A DNA stretch of 64,000 nucleotides from Morella rubra (lineage: Eukaryota > Streptophyta > Magnoliopsida > Fagales > Myricaceae): positions 10,711,334-10,775,333 of the forward strand of contig CM025851.1 in assembly GCA_003952965.2 (NCBI GenBank). The letters are read 5' to 3'. The position numbers and the translations under genes were made by a program. A model generated the notes under the pieces. It did not search any database. It saw nothing but the letters and a program-made list of their open reading frames with translations, and had not been told where the DNA came from. Shown here piece by piece: positions 35,601 through 47,425 of the stretch; position 1 is the stretch's first letter, and each line of letters starts with the position of its first letter.

Positions 35601-38006
35601 GCGACTTTTACGTTTCTTGTTATCCAACATCTCTGCAACCAGAACCACCACAAAAAAAAAAAAATTGGAGCAAAAAAAAATGCTATTCATAAACATCTAA
35701 TAAGCATGGACTATTGAATGGACTTCTAGACAAACATACTCAATCAACATAAATGTTGCAGAACATCATATAATGCACAGAAACATGCAATGATAATAAT
35801 GGTGATCTTGTTATGGATCATTTTGGGAGTATGAAATCCGTCTCACATTGATAGTATGGGATGCCAATGTGGGATTTATATACCTTGGGCTCCCTCCTCC
35901 TTTGAGCTAACTTTTAGAGGTAAGTTCTCCTAAGAAATATAACAAATGGCATTAGACCCTACATCATGCCCCCCAATTGCAATCGTGTGGCACGGGGGTG
36001 ACGCCGGTATTGCAGTGTTAGCCCAGGACTAGGAAGACCTAGTGCACTGGCAGCCCGCGTGGGTGCCAGGGCTGGGAGCATGTTGGAATGTTGTAGACTA
36101 TGTGAGAGTATGTAATTCATCTCACATAGGTAGTATTATCAACAACCAGCCCAAAAACCCTATTTGGATCTATTTGGATCTGATGCATAAAGATATTCTA
36201 TCTGAAATTTGACCTTCTTTCTTTGTTTTTTTTCTGTGTGTGTGTGTGTGTTGGTTTGGGGGGGGAGTATGCTGATATACAAAATGATTTGAAAGAGCTA
36301 TATGCATTCATACAAACACGTACCAAATTGGAGGACCTCACTCCCCTACTATCCTCTTTTCCCTTTTAATTTCTTTTTGAGAGCATGGTTCACTAATGCA
36401 ATGAATGCTTGTGGGATTATCACACAACTCATTCAGATCACCTAGCCAAACTCCCCCATCATATGTACGGTGCTTCAACCATAGTTGAATTCCAGCAACA
36501 ATAATAATTTTGATGGTTGTAACCACCATAAAGAAAAGAAGCTCATCAGTGGAAGTAAATCAACTCCAGAAAAAACCAATTGCTTCATGCATGTAACAGC
36601 AAACCATATATTTGCTTCAATATGAATACTTAAATCATAATTATGAAATAGACACAGACATTAAAAATAAGAAGTGTGTATTGTCCACCCCACCAGGTTA
36701 TCCACAAATATGGCATAAAAGGGAGTAAAGCTAACATTGCAGGAGAATTTTAGCTTCCTGTATGGAACATTCGTGTGGACAAAAAGAGTCTCTAGAATTT
36801 CTTGACATACCTCCACCATCAGAAATTGGAGAAGGTGCATAGACATCTGGCTCATCATCGTCAATAAAACTATCCTCATACTCATCTTCATTACTATCCT
36901 CAGATCTCTCTGTTTCCGTGTCAGCAATATCTTCTCCATTGGGTTCTCTTGCCATTATCGTGAAGGAAAAATAAAGAAACCCTTAGAATGGGATATAAAA
37001 AAAATGGTGAGTAAACTCTTTCTACCACTGTCCCTCCATTTGAAAGCTAGTAAGAGAGAAAATCAGGTACCATATTTTTTGGCTTCCCTGAAATGAAAAG
37101 CTCAGCTTGACTGATCAAATAAATTTACTAGGCACAGCAAGTTCAATGATTCCATGTTGTGAGATTTAACAGCAACCACAGTCTACTTCCCCTACTTTTC
37201 CCAAACAACCAAATAGATAGAGGGTGCATAAATGATTTAACTAAAAAATATCATGCCATGAACAATCTTCAAACCTCAATGTTCAAAATGATAAAGGATA
37301 CAAATCGTGCTCGCCGCCTCTCAAAAAGTAACCAGTGAGGAAAACACTCCGAGGACCAAGAACTGAGAAAATAACGTCATCAGCCTCCTCAAATTCCAAA
37401 TTTAGCTGCACGGACTCAGCACTCACAGGATACAAAGCGCAAAGATAAACAGGACTCTTGTTTCCGACATTACACTGAAGTACACTTTTATCTGTGGCAG
37501 TGCCAAGCGCCAGAGTTGCCTGAGAAAACCATGACACACATCATTGATCCCTACAGGAAAACCACAGTTCAGGAAACCTCTAAAGCTCTCCAATCTCACA
37601 TGACACAAAAGCAAAAGTAAGCTCACATCCCATAATCTTGTCTTTGTTCCCATTTCATGTACCATATTTGGTCAAAATTGCAAAATAAAGCTCAAATAAC
37701 GCTGAGCTGTCCACAAATAGACTCATCAAACACCAACAAATAGTATAGAGTTAGAAGTTTTGACTCAGAATACCATCACAACAAATAGAGACGAAAAAGA
37801 GACTGACAAGCTCTGGAGGAAACTAGTACCATTGATATATGGAGCCGTCCTTTCAAGTCGTCATATTTATGAGTTATAGGCTTCCCAGGTTTCACTTCGA
37901 TACCTAACAGATTTCACGTTACCGCATATTATCAGGCACAACAACGATTTTTTTGTTCTTTTAATTGCTTTTTGTGTGAGTGGGGAGACTTACCCCAGAA
38001 AGCCAT
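32622..38006 (-). CDS. FKBP43: FKBP43-like nuclear immunophilin (peptidyl-prolyl isomerase)
   Basis: Thirteen exons give 746 residues: 37994-38006, 37830-37903, 37302-37519, 36811-36947, 34996-35632, 34528-34770, 34163-34396, 33866-34039, 33368-33617, 33066-33153, 32942-32983, 32808-32856, 32622-32703. The N-terminal nucleoplasmin-like domain (about 1-101) starts MAFWG, then [13 protein letters not shown]. An acidic segment ([20 protein letters not shown]) and a long Lys/Glu-rich linker follow. The C-terminal FKBP domain reads [45 protein letters not shown] and [17 protein letters not shown]. The Tyr, Phe-Asp, Val-Ile and Trp pocket residues of FKBP12 are kept; Tyr82 is Phe. The end [12 protein letters not shown] and GEDIADT match Arabidopsis FKBP43 better than FKBP53. 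The related FKBP53 is a histone chaperone. This protein is clearly longer than the roughly 500 residues I recall for FKBP43, because of linker repeats. Confidence 0.93.
34163..34770 (-). repeat. Tandem homologous exons in the FKBP43 linker
   Basis: Exons 34528-34770 and 34163-34396 encode parallel modules ([19 protein letters not shown] and [19 protein letters not shown]). The next exon (33866-34039) starts with a shorter relative ([13 protein letters not shown]). All three begin and end in the same phase, so they can be added or lost without changing frame. Confidence 0.8.
34996..35450 (-). repeat. Three 42-residue-class repeats inside FKBP43 exon 5
   Basis: Three degenerate protein repeats in one exon. 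Each goes from a G(K/R)(A/T) start ([51 protein letters not shown]) to an RKA(D/C) block ([27 protein letters not shown]). Codons differ, so the repeats are not very recent. Confidence 0.75.
35809..36145. mobile_element. TRIM-like LTR fossil in FKBP43 intron 4
   Basis: A short LTR-type remnant. A left LTR-like segment runs from TGTTATGG (35809) to ATAACA (35944). A primer-binding-like TGGCATTAGACCC follows at 35947, close to the plant tRNA-Met type. A short GC-richer internal part leads to a right LTR-like start TGTTGGAATG at 36081, with shared CTCACAT phrases in both ends. It has no coding capacity, is incomplete and looks old. Terminal repeat-in-miniature elements are known to sit in plant introns. 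Confidence 0.5.
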
Positions 38007-38750
38007 TTTCCGGAACAGAAATCAGCGGTCGATCAGCCGCGTTTCTAAAACCCTAGAACAAGCCAATCGGTCTTTTTCTCTTCTCCAGGTCTATTAAACC
38101 CTAGAAGAACCACAGGTCAGCTCGTTCTTCTCGCTGTCCAGGTCGTAGAAGGAGGGTACGGGCTGCCTCTTAGAACTCAAAGCCCAACGTTGCTTATATT
38201 TTACAGTGGGACCCACCCAGAAGCGCACTGTGTGAATTTAGCGCCAACCCAGCAACGCTAGCTTAAGGCTCAGCGCGGGACCTGAGAATTCGTATCTTCC
38301 TTTGGTTCCCCGGTTTTAAATTTCACAACGCTGTCGTAAGTTAAATAAATGGTCTCGAGTGCGACTCTTCTCCGAGAATTTTTTTTTTTTTTTATAAAGT
38401 ATAGTTGGTAAAAAAAATATTAAGAGAAATGATTTAGATGAATTTTTTTATATTAATTTATAATAAAAAAAAGTAATTTAAAATAATAGACAAATTATTT
38501 TGTAATTATATTATTAATTAAATTTTTTGAAGTTAGATTAAAATAATTAATTGCAACATGCATTAGAATTTTGATCTATAGTTATAAAATTATTTAAAAA
38601 TCGTTATAATTTAAAACTTGAGCCACTGGAAAATTTAGTAATCTCCACTTCCTCTCATACTTACTGAAACTTCTTAAATTAAATCTAAGAAACGAGAAAA
38701 TTGGGTTGGACATTAAATATGAGTTCCAATCGTCTAACAATGCAGTTAAG
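38007..38750. other. FKBP43 upstream region and AT-rich spacer
   Basis: FKBP43 leader and promoter to about 38350, then a T-tract and AT-rich sequence. 38405-38540 resembles the short MITE family seen at 48178 and 15903. No gene recognised. Confidence 0.5.
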
Positions 38751-38764
38751 TTTAACTCGGTTTG
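38751..38764 (-). terminator. U2 3' box
   Basis: On the minus strand CA, five bases, then AGTTAAA matches the plant snRNA 3'-end consensus CA(N3-10)AGTNNAA directly downstream of the U2 sequence. Confidence 0.75.
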
Positions 38765-38765
38765 G

Positions 38766-38961
38766 GTGGGGTGCGCCAGGCCCGTGCAGCAGTGCAACGC
38801 ATGGGCGACGCTCGAAGGCCCCAGTAGCAAGCTACTGTCGTGGGCTTTCCCCCTCAAGAAATTAATTTAATATCATGTGATCCGATGGATCACGTATCAG
38901 ATATTAAACTGATAAGAACAGATACTACACTTGATCTTAGCCAAAAGGCCGAGAAAGGTAT
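38766..38961 (-). ncRNA. U2: U2 spliceosomal small nuclear RNA
   Basis: The 5' end ATACCTTTCTCGGCCTTTTG and the branch-point-pairing segment GTGTAGTATCTGTTC are exact U2 hallmarks. The following TATCAGTTTAATATCTGATA forms stem-loop II, followed by the ATGTGATC/GATCACGT-type arm. The 3' half has TAGCTTGCTACTGG and GTTGCACTGCTGCACGGGCC stem-loops. About 196 nt, the usual plant size. The 3' end is placed before a 3' box. U2 base-pairs with the intron branch site. Confidence 0.96.
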
Positions 38962-38984
38962 GAGGTGGTTGGACTCTCCTTGTC

Positions 38985-39039
38985 TCTTTTATTAGTCGGT
39001 CTCTCTTTCAGCTGCTTTTATTCTCTCCGTGTGGGACTA
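38985..39039 (-). promoter_or_regulatory. U2 promoter: upstream sequence element and TATA-like box
   Basis: On the minus strand AGTCCCACACGG (39028-39039) matches the plant USE consensus RTCCCACATCG in most positions, about 70 bases upstream of the RNA start. CTAATAAAAGAGA (38985-38997) is a TATA-like box at about -30. The roughly three-turn spacing between them fits the Pol II class of plant snRNA genes. Confidence 0.8.
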
Positions 39040-39274
39040 ATATATCGTGCAAGGGAGAGTTCTTCACAACATCCAAAACAACTAAGCAATTACGGAGGTG
39101 TGCGACTAATATGAATGATGGTGTATTCATGTGAAGCTGTTGTTTCGATTCGAATGTCAATAATTTCTGATGTAAAAGCGATCGATGAAAGTGAGAAGTC
39201 AGAGAGACGCTCTTTTTATTTGTCAACCGTATCGATTAAATGTTTGAACTGAAGAACACCAGAAAAAAAAAAAT

Positions 39275-39667
39275 AGTTAAATACACTTTGCCCCCTTTAT
39301 CTTTAGGGTCATTTATACTTTACACCCGATGTATTATTTTTGACACATTGGACCCTTAACTTACACATTTTTTCACTTTGGACCCCGCACCTAAATTGCC
39401 TGTTAATTTAGATGGATTCCGTCAAAACGTGGGGTGCAATGTGCACATACGCCCAAATATCGAGGGTGCAAAGTGTACATACGCCAAAAGATAAAATGAA
39501 CAATGTGTAAAAATTTTGACGGAATCCGTCTAAATTAATGGGCAATTTGGGTGCGGGTCCAAATTGAAAAAATGTGTAAGTTAAGGGGTCTAATGTGTAA
39601 AAAATAATACATCGAGGTGTAAAGTGTAAATGATTCCAAAGATAAAGGTGGCAAAGTGTATTTAACC
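39275..39667. mobile_element. MITE with very long inverted arms
   Basis: The two arms of about 150 bp are near reverse complements: left GTTAAATACACTTTGCC, right in reverse GGTTAAATACACTTTGCC. The arms also pair through GATGTATTATTTTT, CTTAACTTACACATTTTTTC and GGATTCCGTCAAAA. The centre is about 60 bp. The whole element would fold into one long hairpin. No coding capacity. It is related in phrase structure to the elements at 5589 and 8148. Confidence 0.85.
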
Positions 39668-40592
39668 CAAAAAAAAAGACGACTATATCTAGGACATATT
39701 CATTTTGGTGAATATTTTAGAATTTGAATCAAACTCTCTAAAATTACAATCTCAATATTATTTCTACACAAATACCAATAAAACTTCAACATTACCTAAA
39801 TATTCACACCATACTTAAAATTCTTAAAATTTTATCAAAAAGAACATGCCCTTATTTTAAAATCTAGAACAAGAAAGCAGATTGTAGAGCCATCTTCCAC
39901 TTGCATTTATGAAAGCTCTTTCAAAGTTTATTTTTATGTGTGATTGATTAATTGATCAATTTGGTCTGTCCATAAAACCATATTATGTAGTCATTTCAAG
40001 CTATATTTTCCCAAACTCTCAAATAGTTTCTCTTATTCTTAAACATACTTTCTGGTATAGTTAAGTGGTAAAAGTGTGATTTGTTTTATTAACCTTTTTA
40101 ATAGTTAAAGGGTCCCTTCTGTTTATTTGATTACTATTCCAATTAAAAACTTTATTTATTAAAAGGATTAAATCCTTTATCTCTTAATACAAGATTCAAG
40201 GAAGAATAGATATTCTAGTGATTTCTATTCAAAAAAATCAATTAGAAAATAAAAAATTAGATTATGAAATTATGGAATATGAAATGCAAGAGGTCTTGAA
40301 AATCAGTTTCTTTTTGACGATGAAAATAGTTTTTTTTTTTTTTTTTTTTTAATGATACGTGAAATTAATTCTTCCACAGTCAATTGTCTAAAAGGGCAAT
40401 AAAACATATATTACTATAAGAACTCAATGATTTGAATAAATTGTTCTTTCCTTAACCCTCGCTCTCACTGTTTTTTTTTTTTTTTCATGTTTGCATTCTC
40501 CATTATTTGTTCCTCTAGTCTGGTTCTCGCGCAGTGCTAAGAGCATATGTTTCACTTATAAAATTTATATTCAAATTATGATTAACAGAAAT
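39668..40592. other. AT-rich intergenic region
   Basis: No gene recognised. It includes T-tracts at about 40330-40350 and 40471-40485. A TATA-like TATAAAAT and a CAG/CAA-like triplet just upstream of the tRNA fit plant tRNA gene flanks. Confidence 0.5.
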
Positions 40593-40665
40593 GCCCGTCT
40601 AGCTCAGTTGGTAGAGCGCAAGGCTCTTAACCTTGTGGTCGTGGGTTCGAGCCCCACGGTGGGCG
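40593..40665 (+). tRNA. tRNA-Lys (anticodon CTT)
   Basis: 73 bases folding into a full cloverleaf: acceptor GCCCGTC with GGTGGGC plus discriminator G; D-arm GCTCAGTTGGTAGAGC; anticodon loop CTCTTAA; T-arm GTGGGTTCGAGCCCCAC. The internal Pol III boxes TAGCTCAGTTGG and GGTTCGAGCC are intact. No intron. A run of T at 40692-40698 can act as terminator. Confidence 0.97.
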
Positions 40666-41419
40666 GTTTACGTTGCTTTATTTTATGTTTATTTTTTTCG
40701 TTTTTACATATAGCCAGTATTGAGCACTTCTCAGGTCCATGTCAAAGTAAAAACGACATCTCACCGCAGGCCCAGCAGCACACGATCTCTCCACAACCCA
40801 TTGTTCCCAAAAGTTCGATTTGGGCCGAAGGCTAATTCGAGCTACTGCAATCCACAATGTGAGTTCTAAATGAACATCACTCAGACGTGGTTCCCTCGTG
40901 AATTATATAACATCATTCGCCGCGTATATAAAGCAAGGCAGAATTTTATAGAAAAGGAAGCTCAGTAACACACTTTTACTGTTAACTGCAGCCTATATAA
41001 ACTACCATTCAAAAAGCACCTCTCATGCCTTTCATCAGACTATCGAAAGGAAAGGCATATTGCGTCGTCATCAGGTTCAAGCACTTAGTTCTGTTCCAAT
41101 GATACGTCTAAACATTGAAACTAATCTTCCATCACCCTATAATGTTATGCTAAGGATAGCCAAAACCAACCTCAAGTATCTACCTGTGTGCAAACTTTGT
41201 TACCAAAATTTCTGTCCAATCAAACTATGCAAGTGAAAAGAAAATTCTGATATCTCCATTTCTGCGCTCGTAGAGACCCTGCATATTACGTTTCAGCAAA
41301 AGCATAGCTCGTATCGAGGAAGGAGTTGGAACTGTGAAACCCTTCGAGCAACTAAGGCTCGTAACCAGAGCTTCTTCATGCAATGCTTCAGGTAAGTCAA
41401 CCGACGGAATCCAATAGAA
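40666..41419. other. Intergenic region after tRNA-Lys; 3' flank of the WD40 gene
   Basis: No additional gene recognised. The part next to 41420 is probably the 3' untranslated region of the WD40 gene. Confidence 0.5.
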
Positions 41420-43170
41420 TTAATGAATTGAGGGAGCCGCCCACAGCTTCACTTTCTTGTCAACACTGCCTGTGGCTAAAACGAAAACTTCTCCATCTCC
41501 TGCAGAAGAATAAACGTGTTGCGTGGTTTACATCAAATACATGTCTTTAAAAGGGAAAATAGAAAAGGAAAAGGGACAAAAACTACAAAGACATGGTTGA
41601 GAAATTCAGGCAAGTTGACCAAATCATGACTTGCAAGTGCATAAGCGGGCTCAGGATCAGCTTTTAATGTATGAATAATTATCGGTTTCAACTTCATGAT
41701 ACTGTGAACATTCAAAGAAATTAATATGCTGCAGGATACTGGATCCATTTATAACTGATCCATAAAGTTTCCTTCGTCTCCTAAGGACCTTTAAGTCTAC
41801 ACAACTGAATAGAAGCACATTCGTGTTTCATTGACCACACTTGAACATCTTTGGCCAAAAATCATTTAGGCTTGTCAGATTTATGCATTAGAAGAGAGAA
41901 TTTGCGCAGAGGGATTTGCCTAACTTCAGAACTTGATCGGTGGGGTTGAACCGAGTTCTGAACTTATAAGAGAAGAGGATAAAGAAGAGAAGCTTCTATC
42001 TGAGAACTTCTTGGAAGATATTAATGCTTGAATTCATCCATGGATCAAGAACAGGAAAGTCATAAAAATGTACAGATAATTCACGTATGCTACATAAGGA
42101 AGGCAATTTACCCATAGGAATCATCTTGGGTGCCCATGAGATGCATGTGATGTCACCTGCATGATAGACTGTAGTCAATACAAGATTTATAAGCATTAAG
42201 TGCAATTTTATTTGAACAGAGTATTACTCTGTACACATGTTACAGAGCTACAGAGAAAATTAATGGCTAATTCATATAAGGGTAAAGATGGGGTTGCATG
42301 TTTGATACAGACAACAATGTTTAATATTAAAAACAGCTAAAACGATCCAAATGCAGAGTACTGATCACCGAATAACTAGAAAATGTACCAGGATAAAAAT
42401 AAAACTCGATAAAGCACAGATAGGACACCAACTACAATTTTCACAGCCAGTATTGAGCTAGATTGTGTCATGTAGAACTGAGGTTCCCACAAAAATTCAC
42501 ATCATAGCAACAAATCTATACAGTGGCTGGTACAGGATGAGAATAGTTTCTTTTATCACCTAGATTTGCAATTACGATAATAGCAGGAAATAGTGAATAA
42601 AAACATGAAGAAGAACGCATCGAGCTAATTAATACCGTCATGTGCTTTATCAGCTGTGTCCAAAACCTTCCCAGTTTCTACACATAACCACTGCAATGTA
42701 GAACCGTGGGTTGCTGCCAATATCCTTCCGTCGGGGGCTATACAGAGACGATCATAGTGCAAAGTAGCACCGCTTGAATCATGAAGTGGAATTGGAAACA
42801 CCTTCAGAGTTTTCGGATCCTCATCAAGATGATACCGAACTTCAAGAGTGCAGATTAATGATGGTCAACAGAGACAAGAATGAGACATCGTAACCACAAG
42901 AAACTATTCAGCATAAAACTTAAAGGTAGATAACTTAGGGCATTAAGGGTGCATATAAGAGAACTACTTCTGTTCAAAATTAAAGATCCTTTAGCCCAAC
43001 ACCTGGGGGGAAACTTGAGACCTCTACCAAGTGAAATTCATATGCACCAGAGAGCTGGAAACCTAATTCAACATCCATAATTTGATGTGCCGTCATACAC
43101 TAGCGTACTAAAAGACTATAATAGTAGAGTTGACAAGTTAAAGATTGACCATTGTGCATGGGTGGGAGTA

Positions 43171-43204
<34 letters not shown>

Positions 43205-46200
43205 TAGCTCAAGTAAATGCAAAAAGCATAGTAAAAACACATAGGTCAAGTACATGGTTTAAATGGCTATTTTGCTTCGACATTCCTTATACAAATCATG
43301 CCTAAAGATTCAGCAATGAGAACAAATACATCTTCTGTGTTCATCTATCTTAGGCCATCAGACGAATAAATTCTTTTGGAACCAACATTAAAGGAAAACT
43401 TTTTTTGCCACTTTCATAACCCAGCTCCTTCAACCTCTCACTCACTTCCATAAAGATCAAAAGAATGTATAATCTTCCTCCACTTGTACATTGAGTGGGA
43501 AGAATTAATTTTCTGCCAGAATAAGTACAAAACTTTGTAGAAAAACATAAGATGCACGCACCATTGATATTCCAGATTCTTATTGAACCATCTTTGGAAG
43601 CTGTGATGATTTGCTCTGAGTTAGGCGTAAAGCATAACCAAGTTACTGCACTCTGAGCATCAAAAGAAAAAAAAGGAATTAAAAAGAGCTTGAGACATCA
43701 GAAGCAATTCAATTACTATGTCATCAAGCTATAATAAGAACCAGTTCACGTAACAAAGAAACATGGTTACGTCAGTAAAATTAGTGATAGCAATACATTC
43801 ACTTCTTAAATTAGTACCATAAATGATAGATCATGTTGGCACACATCACAATTATATGCCTTCCATTGTAAGGAAAAAAACTCTCTTAATGTCAGAAGTT
43901 TCACTGGAAAAACCAGATATATTTGAAAAGATGCCACAGAACATTATCTGCCTTTTCTGGTACCATTTAAAATATCCGTACCCCAAAGTTCAACCAAAAC
44001 TACATGAATATAAATTAAAATTGCAAAAGAAAGAAAAGACAAGAGCAAACAAGCTCTTCGAGACATGATTGAGATCATATGCAATAGTACATAGATATAC
44101 AACCTTATGCCCTTTAAGCTGCATAGCTTTTGAAACCTCCTTGACTGAACCATCTTTCGAGTATACAAGCTCCCAGACCTGCAGAAGAAAATCATAGGAG
44201 TCAGAAAAGCAGTCCATCTGACCTAGCCGGGAATCATCTGCCTCATCCCGATCACCCAGGGAGGTCTGTTGACATGAATATAGGATAAAGTAAATCAGAT
44301 TACATGCATGGGACACATAAATGGACATGCAAGGAATACATACCAAACACTTTGGACATGACATTCCTTTCATCTCAGAAGCAGGATATACTAGCATATT
44401 GGAGGGAATTAATAGATCCATTAAAAGTGGATGCCTTTTGATCGACATGAAGAGCAAAGCTAGGAAGTCATAAAATAGTCAAATGAGAAGGTCCCCAGAA
44501 AGTTTTCTTGTAAACCAAATGGTCAATAGAAAACCTCTTCCTTTCCTCTCCACTTTATGGAATCTTTCTTGCCAACTACTTTTGGAAAGACTCTTAATAA
44601 GAAAATGGAGGAGTACATAGTCATAATCAACTCGCACACACTACCAAGTCATTGGCAATGTCTTGCTCTGTAAATTTTTGTTCACACGTGTATTTATGTC
44701 ATTCACGCTGATGCACGTATGAAATACTATTTATATACGAGTGATAAAATTACTCTTGCAGATGCTATATACAAACTATTGCAACCACTGTCCATGTCCT
44801 AAGAGCCAAACACAATATACTCTGTTTTGCAACTGTGGTAAGAGCATGTACACGAAGAAGCAATCTTAACATGAAACTCAAAGAAATATGTTACAACAAC
44901 AATTTCCAAATTTGATATAAGAAACAATACAAATCCCAGATTGATGGTGGTAAATTAGAAATATGCACCTTCACATCTGCCGTAAAAGCTGCAGCAGCAA
45001 TAAAGCGCCCATTTGGTGATATCGCAGCCATGGTATTTTTCAACTGATTAGTGTCGACATTTCCCAGAATCTTCCCCGTTCTTCCATGCCAAAGCAGGAT
45101 ATCAGTCCCTGAAAGTAACAGGTCATCAGAAGCAAACCCAAACACGCAATTTTCGAGCATAAAAGTTAAGAATATACCTTCTGAACAGGAGGCAAGAATT
45201 GTACTCCCATCAGCACTTCCATAACTTGCAGATGTCCCAACAAGGGTTATAATAGCTCTTTTCTCATGGACTTTGTGATGTTCCCATTTAATCTCCGGGA
45301 GAGGAAGCTTGGGTTGTTTAGTTTCGTCAGAAGCTCTGGGCTTTTCCTCTCCATACATGTACAAAGAAGCACCAGTAAGCATCTGAGAAGCCACAACTAT
45401 AGAAGACGCGTCATCAGAGAATGCAACTGCTGTTGGATGGCCTCCGGCAGGCAAATTAATTCTCAGGAACCTGCAAAAATGTAAAAGCATATAAGGAGTA
45501 AAATGTTACAAAACAGACCTGCACCTTTGATACTGAGGTAATATTTGGTTTCACATCAAGAACACTTGAGATTCATACTTGAAACTTTTACTTGAAGCAT
45601 CATCCAACTTGAAGACTCTTACCACTCCATCAGCACAAGCTGCATAGACATTTAATAAGCTATAATGAGGATGAAAATGATGCCTCTTAGACATGAAAAA
45701 TCGAATGAGTAAAATAGAACTCAGCCACCACCATATAAACACATAGAAACACACATCAGAGGGGAAGAAAAAAGATTAACGATAAATGGGATATGGACCT
45801 CCACAACATTCTTTTTTACAAAGTTCCAGGTAAACTATCAGGTTCCGCAACAGCCAATAGGCAAACAAAAAAATGATAAGGCCATACTATAATCAGTCAA
45901 GGGAGGATAAACATAACCTAGAACGAAAAATCCACGTAGTCATTTTAATTTAAGGCTCTGAATAATAGATAGTGCTCCCTCAACAAGGAGAGGGCAGGGG
46001 GAAACAGACAAAAAGAAAGAAAGAACCAGTTTATAAACACCTGCATGCAAAAACATAAAGCAAACCTCAAATGCACATTATGTTTTGTTGAAATCTTTTA
46101 ATCCACCAGACACAACATGATTTTATATTTGCAATCACCACTAGTAACTAAAGCAATAGACTTCAGCAGGACGAGATATCTATAAATTTTGCACATAGAA

Positions 46201-47425
46201 AGAATAATCTACCTGTTGCCAAACTGCACCCATCAGAGGAAAAACCTACCCCGGTGACCGAGTCGCCATGACCCTTCAACGTGTTCAAATCCAATGGATG
46301 GTGTCGTTTGTTTTGATCCTACATTCCACATTCAAATAAAGCCCAGCAAATACTACACACTTTAATCAGACAGGTTATACAGAAAGTTCAACTAAAAAAT
46401 TACAAACTTAATCCTGTTTCAAAGAGGCCAAGAAAAAATTAGGTAAAGTACACCAGCCGCCCTAGAAGTTTGGGGAAATGTGAGGGACTTCTCTCTTTCT
46501 CTGCTTTACTCCGTCTGCTTTAAGTTTGGGATATCATGAGGAACTTATGTCCTATTTTCCCAAAATGCCACTCTGTCCTCTGAGAATTGTGGTTGATGTA
46601 ACCAAATACATGCTTATCACCAGTCATTTGCCATTGTGACATAGTACCACTTTCGAAAATTAAATTTTCATCCAAAAAACCATCAGATAATGGTTAATAA
46701 CCCCACCGGTTGCAGGACAATCAGTCAAAAAAAAATTCAGGCATTCAATGTCGTTTTTCAAAATAGAAGGAAGTCTTGACATAACCCCAAACCTCTAGGA
46801 TATTGATTTTCCCTAAAAAATAACTTAAAACGAGATAACTTCCCAGCAAATAACCAAACCAGATCAAACTCCGAATTTCCTTTGATCTCCGTCCTTTTTT
46901 TCTTTTTTCTCTTTGGGTTGTTCGGTAAGCAAACATATGATAAGCTCAAAACATAACTTCACAGGCAACGAAGTAAAGCTCCAAAAAGAATTTCTTGTAA
47001 AAGCAGTTGAAACTTTCAGATTATCTAAACAAACAAATTCAAAAAGCCTATTGCAACAGTTTGGCTCAGTCAGCTTTTACTTTCTCGTACGCATTTTTAA
47101 TAACTACCAATCAAACGCACAATCACAAGATTCCACATTTTCTTTCCCCTCTTCATTTCTTTCTTTCGTCCTTCGTTTCTGGGGAATCGACCAGAGAATC
47201 CAAGTTGGAACTTACCTTATCAGCAGCAGAATGGGAGTGAGCTTTGGAGTGAGACTTCTTGGCCTGAGGCGGCCTGACGTGCTGCTTCGGATCCGCTTGG
47301 GGCTCCAGTTTCGCGATGGACTGGACCTCGGATCTTCGCTTGCTGAAGTAGCTCGCGAAGAAGGCAATCGCGATTACAGCACCCAGCAAAACCGAAACAA
47401 CTGTAACGGTAAGAACCGGATCCAT
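41420..47425 (-). CDS. Membrane-anchored WD40-repeat protein, TBL2-like
   Basis: Ten exons give 434 residues: 47216-47425, 46213-46318, 45579-45639, 45178-45470, 44969-45108, 44104-44178, 43562-43652, 42636-42839, 42112-42156, 41420-41499, with phases consistent. The N-terminus has a signal-anchor helix (about residues 4-26, VTVVSVLLGAVIAIAFFAS) followed by a basic segment. WD-type repeats follow: LKGHGDSVTGVGFSSDG, ACADGVVRVFKLDD, GTDILLWHGRTGKIL, LKGHKSAVTWLCFTPNS, SKDGSIRIWNIN, AHDGDITCISWAP and GSVDKKVKLWAAPS. Human TBL2 is an ER-membrane WD40 protein; the plant homologue's role is not well established. No breaks seen. Confidence 0.9.
43170..43204. repeat. Compound (TG)n(AG)n microsatellite in a WD40-gene intron
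   Basis: Alternating TG run followed directly by an AG run in intron 7, between the exons at 43562-43652 and 42636-42839. A likely polymorphic marker. Confidence 0.85.

Noticed and set aside
40491-40835. 114-residue frame across the tRNA-Lys gene
   Set aside because: The frame is an accident of the GC-balanced tRNA sequence; the cloverleaf explains the conservation.
44180-44270. Possible extra exon of the WD40 gene encoding GDRDEADDSRLGQMDCFSDS
   Set aside because: Exon 5 joins exon 6 at VWELVYSKDG in frame as in homologues. The extra stretch lacks a fitting acceptor and homology.
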